Positions 60,481 to 64,000 of a stretch of 64,000 bases of DNA are shown in pieces. Position 1 is the stretch's first letter. Each line of letters opens with the position of its first letter. The position numbers were made by a program, and so were the translations under genes. The DNA lies in assembly GCA_949287305.1 (NCBI GenBank), contig CASEFX010000034.1, positions 186,001-250,000 of the forward strand. Direction: 5' to 3'. The notes below the pieces were generated by a model. The model was not told the origin of the DNA, did not search any database, and was given only the letters and a program-made list of their open reading frames with translations. Source of the stretch: an uncultured Sutterella sp. Lineage in GTDB: Bacteria; Pseudomonadota; Gammaproteobacteria; Burkholderiales; Burkholderiaceae_F.

Positions 60481-61347
60481 GTGACGAACACGACGCTTTC
60501 CCTGACGACGAACCTTCCCGCGTCCGACGACGTGCGGGAGGACGTGTTCGCGCGCCTCTACGGCGAGCCCCTCGGAAAGTGCCCCGAAGACCTCTTCATT
60601 CCGCCCGAAGCGCTGCAGGTCTTTCTCGAGAGTTTTGAAGGACCCCTCGACCTGCTTCTCTATCTCATCCGCCGGCAGCAGTTCGACATCTTCGACATTC
60701 CCATGGCGGAGTTGACCGAGCAGTACGTGCGCTACGTCGACCTCGTGCGCGAGCGCCATCTCGACTTGGCGGCCGCCTACCTCGTGATGTCGGCGACCCT
60801 CATGCAGATCAAAAGCCGACTGCTGCTTCCCGCCCGCGTGAATCCCGAAACCGGAGAGGAAGAGGACCCCAGAGCGACCCTGATGGAACGGCTGCTCGTC
60901 TACGAAGCCGTCCGTCGCGAGGCGGCGGCCCTCGCGGAACTCCCCGAGTGCGGACGCGACTATTTCGTCGCCGCCGTGCCGTTGCCCGTCGAACCCGAGC
61001 CGCCCGCCGTAGCGGAGCCCGAGGATCTGCGACGGGCCTGGATCGACATCGTCGGCCGGCGAAGCCTCGCGGCGCACCACCGCATCACGCGGCAGGAACT
61101 CTCGGTGCGCGCGCACATGGGGGCGGTGCTACGGCGCCTTCGCCCGCGCTCGTCGCTTCGCTTTTCCGAGCTCGTGGAAGGTTCCGAGGGGCGCGAGCAT
61201 GTCGCCGTATGGTTCCTGGCGATTCTGGAACTGGCCCGCGAGGGCCTGGTCGATCTCGCGCAGGAAACGCCCCGAGGCGACATCGTCATTCGGGCGGCCG
61301 AAAACGAAACGGACCGCCTCCTCTTTGAGGAAGACGGTCCGCGGTAA
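60481..61347 (+). CDS. scpA: Segregation and condensation protein A
   Basis: This 288-aa kleisin bridges the SMC head domains. It has FEGPLDLLLYLIRRQQFDIF near residue 51, AAAYLVMSATLMQIKSRLLLP, an acidic/Pro linker and a C-terminal winged helix (RFSELVEG, VAVWFLAILELAREGLV). It starts at GTG 60481 without a Shine-Dalgarno and directly behind a strong hairpin. scpB, usually next, is absent here; a convergent sulP follows after 18 bp with no terminator between. Confidence 0.92.
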   Translation: MTNTTLSLTTNLPASDDVREDVFARLYGEPLGKCPEDLFIPPEALQVFLESFEGPLDLLLYLIRRQQFDIFDIPMAELTEQYVRYVDLVRERHLDLAAAYLVMSATLMQIKSRLLLPARVNPETGEEEDPRATLMERLLVYEAVRREAAALAELPECGRDYFVAAVPLPVEPEPPAVAEPEDLRRAWIDIVGRRSLAAHHRITRQELSVRAHMGAVLRRLRPRSSLRFSELVEGSEGREHVAVWFLAILELAREGLVDLAQETPRGDIVIRAAENETDRLLFEEDGPR

Positions 61348-61365
61348 GGGGAAGAAAGTCGGGCG

Positions 61366-63111
61366 TCAGAGCGTACGGATGACGGGACGCGACTTTTCCT
61401 TTTCGTCGAGTTCGGTGAGCACCGTGCGGGCGCGGGCCATGGCGAACTCCATGTTCGGCACGAGGTTGGGGCCGAGCGCCTGGGCGATGCCCGTGCGGCG
61501 CAGCTGCGCGAGCGGGTGACCCGTCGCCCCCGCGATGATGAGTTCGTGGTTGTGGCGGTGCAGAGCCCGCACGAAGACCTCGATCTGGTCCATGGCCGAA
61601 TTGTCGATGTGGAGGAGCTCTTCAAAGTCGAGCACGACGATGCGCGCGGAGCCCGCCATCGTGATGCGCGTCGGATCCGTCACGAATTCAAGCTTCGAGA
61701 TCGAACCGAAGAAGAGCGCGCCCTTGATGTGCCAGGCTTCGACGTTCTCGGGCATGTTGAAGGGCAGCGTCGCGCGTTCGACCACCGTGAGGTTGTTCAT
61801 GCGCACGAGGAAGAAGACGCAGGCGACGACGAGGCCGAATTCCACCGCGACCGTGAGGTCGAAGATCACCGTCAGCAGGAAGGTGACGATGAGGGTCGCC
61901 TTGTAGGAGAGCGTCATCTGGCGCAGACGCAGGAATTCGCGCCAGTTGCCCATGTTCCAGGCGACGAAGACGAGAATCGCGGCGAGGGCCGAGAGCGGAA
62001 TGTTCGAGGCGAGCGGGGCCGCGGCGAGAATGACGACGAGAAGCGTCACCGCGTGCACCATGCCGGCCACCGGCGAGGCCGCGCCCGACTTGATGTTCGT
62101 CACCGTACGCGCGATCGTGCCCGTCGCGGGAATGCCGCCGAAGAAGGGCACGACGAAGTTCGCGACGCCCTGGCCCATCAGTTCCTGATTGGGGTCGTGG
62201 CGGTCGTCCGTCATCGTGTCGGAGACGCGGGCGCACAGAAGGCTTTCGATCGAACCGAGCACGGCGATCGTGAGCATCGGGCCGAGGAGCATCTTCGCCG
62301 TTTCCCACTCGAAATCAGGGATCGTGAAGGAGGGCAGGGACTGCGGAATGCCGCCGAACTTCGAGCCGATCGTCTCGACGGGAAGATGGAAGATCGAGAC
62401 GAGCGCCGTCGAAAGGACGAGCACGACGACGGTGCCCGGGAGGTGCGCGATCCAGCGCTTCCAGGGAGGACCGCTCATCGCATAGCCCTTGGGCCAGAAC
62501 TTGACGAGCAGGAAGCTCACGAGCGCGATGCCGAGCGCCCAGAAGTTCACCGTGTCGATGTGGGTCGCGATCGCGCTCACCTGTCCGAAGAAGTCGGCGG
62601 GCATCTTCTCGACCTTGAGGCCGAGGAAGTCCTTCACCTGCTGCAGGCCGATCATGACGGCGATGCCGTTGGTGAAGCCGATCACGATCGAGACCGGAAT
62701 GAACTTGATGAAGCCCCCGAGCTTGAAGAGCCCCATGAGAAAGAGGATCACGCCCGCGCCCATGGTGGCGATCATCAGGTTGCTCAGACCATACTGCGCG
62801 ATGAGGCCGTAGATGATGACGACGAAGGCGCCCGCGGGACCGCCGATCTGCACGCGGCAGCCGCCGAGAAGCGAAATCAGAAAGCCCGCGATGATGGCCG
62901 TGTAGATGCCCGATTCGGGCGGAACGCCCGAGGCGATGCCGAAGGCCATGGCAAGCGGCAGCGCCACCATGCCGACCGTGAGGCCGGCCGAGACGTCGCG
63001 GCTCAGCATGTGGGTGTTGTAGCCGCGAAGCGACTGCAGGAATACGGGAGAGAAGCGCGCCAGCGGCACGTGGTGGAGGAACTCCCGCATGTGTTCTTTG
63101 AGGGTGCTCAT
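61366..63111 (-). CDS. SulP-family anion transporter with STAS domain
   Basis: This 581-aa inner-membrane transporter has a 14-TM SLC26/SulP core (about 35-440, VGMVALPLAMAFGIASGVPPESG, GGPAGAFVVI). A cytosolic C-terminal STAS domain (about 455-565, VVLDFEELLHIDNSAMDQIE) follows. Substrates in this family include sulfate, bicarbonate and dicarboxylates, and the sequence does not decide. GIPATGTIARTVTNIKSGA is typical of the SulP core. The promoter at 63150-63177 lies inside the metG terminator. Confidence 0.92.
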   Translation of the reverse strand: MSTLKEHMREFLHHVPLARFSPVFLQSLRGYNTHMLSRDVSAGLTVGMVALPLAMAFGIASGVPPESGIYTAIIAGFLISLLGGCRVQIGGPAGAFVVIIYGLIAQYGLSNLMIATMGAGVILFLMGLFKLGGFIKFIPVSIVIGFTNGIAVMIGLQQVKDFLGLKVEKMPADFFGQVSAIATHIDTVNFWALGIALVSFLLVKFWPKGYAMSGPPWKRWIAHLPGTVVVLVLSTALVSIFHLPVETIGSKFGGIPQSLPSFTIPDFEWETAKMLLGPMLTIAVLGSIESLLCARVSDTMTDDRHDPNQELMGQGVANFVVPFFGGIPATGTIARTVTNIKSGAASPVAGMVHAVTLLVVILAAAPLASNIPLSALAAILVFVAWNMGNWREFLRLRQMTLSYKATLIVTFLLTVIFDLTVAVEFGLVVACVFFLVRMNNLTVVERATLPFNMPENVEAWHIKGALFFGSISKLEFVTDPTRITMAGSARIVVLDFEELLHIDNSAMDQIEVFVRALHRHNHELIIAGATGHPLAQLRRTGIAQALGPNLVPNMEFAMARARTVLTELDEKEKSRPVIRTL

Positions 63112-63149
63112 TTTTGGGTGAGAATGGGCAGGAAAAAAGTCAGCCGATT

Positions 63150-63177
63150 ATTGTAAGAAAAAAGCACCGTTTGTAAA
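63150..63177 (-). promoter_or_regulatory. Candidate sulP promoter inside the metG terminator
   Basis: On the minus strand, TTTACA (63177-63172) and TACAAT (63155-63150) have a 16-bp spacer, 5/6 match at each hexamer. The -35 falls in the terminator loop and stem. Confidence 0.5.
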
Positions 63178-63190
63178 AACGGTGCTTTTT
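63158..63190. terminator. Bidirectional intrinsic terminator between metG and sulP
   Basis: A6-GCACCGTTT (63158-63172) pairs with AAACGGTGC-T5 (63177-63190) around a GTAA loop. On the minus strand it ends metG. Confidence 0.9.
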
Positions 63191-63232
63191 GCCGTAGGGC
63201 AAAGATTCTCGAAAAATACGGGTTTTTCGGGA

Positions 63233-64000
63233 TCAGCGGATGCGCATGCCCGGCACGGCGCCGCAGTCGGGGCTCAGGAGGAAGAGGCCGAGGCCCTTGT
63301 CCTTGGCGTCGGAGGCGCAAAGAACCATCCCTTCGGAGACGCCGAAGCGCATCTTGCGGGGGGCGAGGTTCGCGATCATGATCACGAGACGGCCTTCGAT
63401 GTCTTCGGGCTTGTAGGCGCTCTGAATGCCGGAGAAGACGTTGCGTTCGCGTCCTTCACCTACGTCGAGCGTGAGCTGCAGGAGCTTCGTCGAGCCTTCG
63501 ACGGCCTGGCAGCGAACGATCTTCGCGACGCGCAGGTCGCACTTCGTGAAGTCGTCGATCGTGCATTCGGGGGCGATCGCTTCGCCGCCGGGCAAAACGG
63601 GTTCGGGTTCCGGCGCCTTTTCGGGGACGAGAACGTCGAGCTGCTTTTCCATGTCCACGCGCTGCATGAGGTGCTTGAAGGGCTGCACGAGGTTCGCGGA
63701 AGAGAGGGGCTTGTCCATGTCGTCCCAGTTCATCGGAGCGATCGAGAGGAAGGCTTCGACGCGTTCGGCCGTGGCGGGCAGAACGGGCTTCAACATGAGC
63801 GTAAGCATGCGGAAGCCTTCGAGCGCGATCGAGCTCACGCGCTGCAGGTCGGCCGCGCGGGCCGGATCCTTCGAGAGTTCCCAGGGCTTTTCGCGGTCGA
63901 CGAACTCGTTGATCGTGTCGGCGAGTTCCATGACGATGCGCATGGCGCGGGCGTATTCGCGCAGTTCATAGCATTCGCGCACTTCGGCCGCGCGGGCGCG
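63233..64000 (-). CDS. metG: Methionyl-tRNA synthetase, C-terminal part (runs off right edge)
   Basis: The visible 255 residues contain the end of the anticodon-binding helical domain ([17 protein letters not shown], with the anticodon-reading Trp) and a linker. A C-terminal tRNA-binding OB domain of the Trbp111 type follows ([52 protein letters not shown]). This is the long, dimeric MetRS form. The catalytic Rossmann domain and start lie beyond 64000. The frame is open to the window edge. Confidence 0.95.
   Translation of the reverse strand, partial: RARAAEVRECYELREYARAMRIVMELADTINEFVDREKPWELSKDPARAADLQRVSSIALEGFRMLTLMLKPVLPATAERVEAFLSIAPMNWDDMDKPLSSANLVQPFKHLMQRVDMEKQLDVLVPEKAPEPEPVLPGGEAIAPECTIDDFTKCDLRVAKIVRCQAVEGSTKLLQLTLDVGEGRERNVFSGIQSAYKPEDIEGRLVIMIANLAPRKMRFGVSEGMVLCASDAKDKGLGLFLLSPDCGAVPGMRIR

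Noticed and set aside
1..64000. Insertion sequences, prophage, CRISPR arrays, toxin-antitoxin or defence islands, rRNA
   Set aside because: No transposase, integrase, repeat-spacer array or such genes are visible; gene content is core housekeeping throughout.

Overview
The window is a GC-rich stretch of a Gram-negative, LPS-bearing chromosome. It holds housekeeping genes almost end to end: about 57 protein genes, one tRNA, short intergenic gaps, and no insertion sequence, prophage or CRISPR array. Gene orders such as uvrA-MFS-ssb, miaB-phoH-ybeY-corC-lnt-glyQS, dusB-fis-purH, tolB-pal-cpoB, lptD-surA-rsmA and amgK-murU point to a betaproteobacterium. Sutterellaceae-like Burkholderiales is my best guess, but it is an inference from protein flavour and was not tested.

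Layout. 1-7.8 kb (all minus): the N-terminal part of a PatZ-like acyl-CoA synthetase/acetyltransferase running off the left edge, aspS, an FmdB-type zinc ribbon protein, an EF-G2 paralogue and a CpxAR-like two-component system. 8.1-12.8 kb (plus): a tripartite efflux operon (lipoprotein outer membrane channel, MacA-like adaptor, separate MacB-like ATPase and permease) divergent from the regulator. The 332-bp region between them carries an inverted TTCGTAAC repeat. 12.8-19.5 kb: ssb, a YajR-like transporter, uvrA, an RmlD-like reductase whose 3' end carries two perfect DnaA boxes, and galE.

19.8-25.8 kb: a PlpD-type patatin/beta-barrel protein, a tandem DUF2721 pair, yeaK, ruvX, an acyltransferase and apaH. 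25.9-36.1 kb is an LPS-core block: separate heptose kinase and adenylyltransferase genes (rfaE domains), hldD, gmhB, galU, a phosphohexomutase, pgi, waaC and waaA, then thiD and tRNA-Met(CAT). Together these supply hexose phosphates, UDP-glucose, ADP-heptose and Kdo transfer for inner-core assembly.

36.1-46.4 kb: a structured leader with an intrinsic terminator directly in front of miaB, then phoH, ybeY, corC, lnt, glyQ, glyS, an acyltransferase and a YgjP-like metalloprotein. 46.4-58.5 kb: rsmA, surA and lptD (minus), divergent from amgK-murU-dusB-fis-purH, then tolB-pal-cpoB. 58.7-64 kb: malic enzyme, scpA behind a hairpin-rich leader, a SulP transporter (minus) and the C-terminal part of metG running off the right edge.

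No exotic defence or mobile system is visible. The best leads are regulatory: the miaB leader, the efflux/two-component operator, the paired DnaA boxes, the competing hairpins ahead of scpA, and an intrinsic terminator facing against the genes between purH and tolB.
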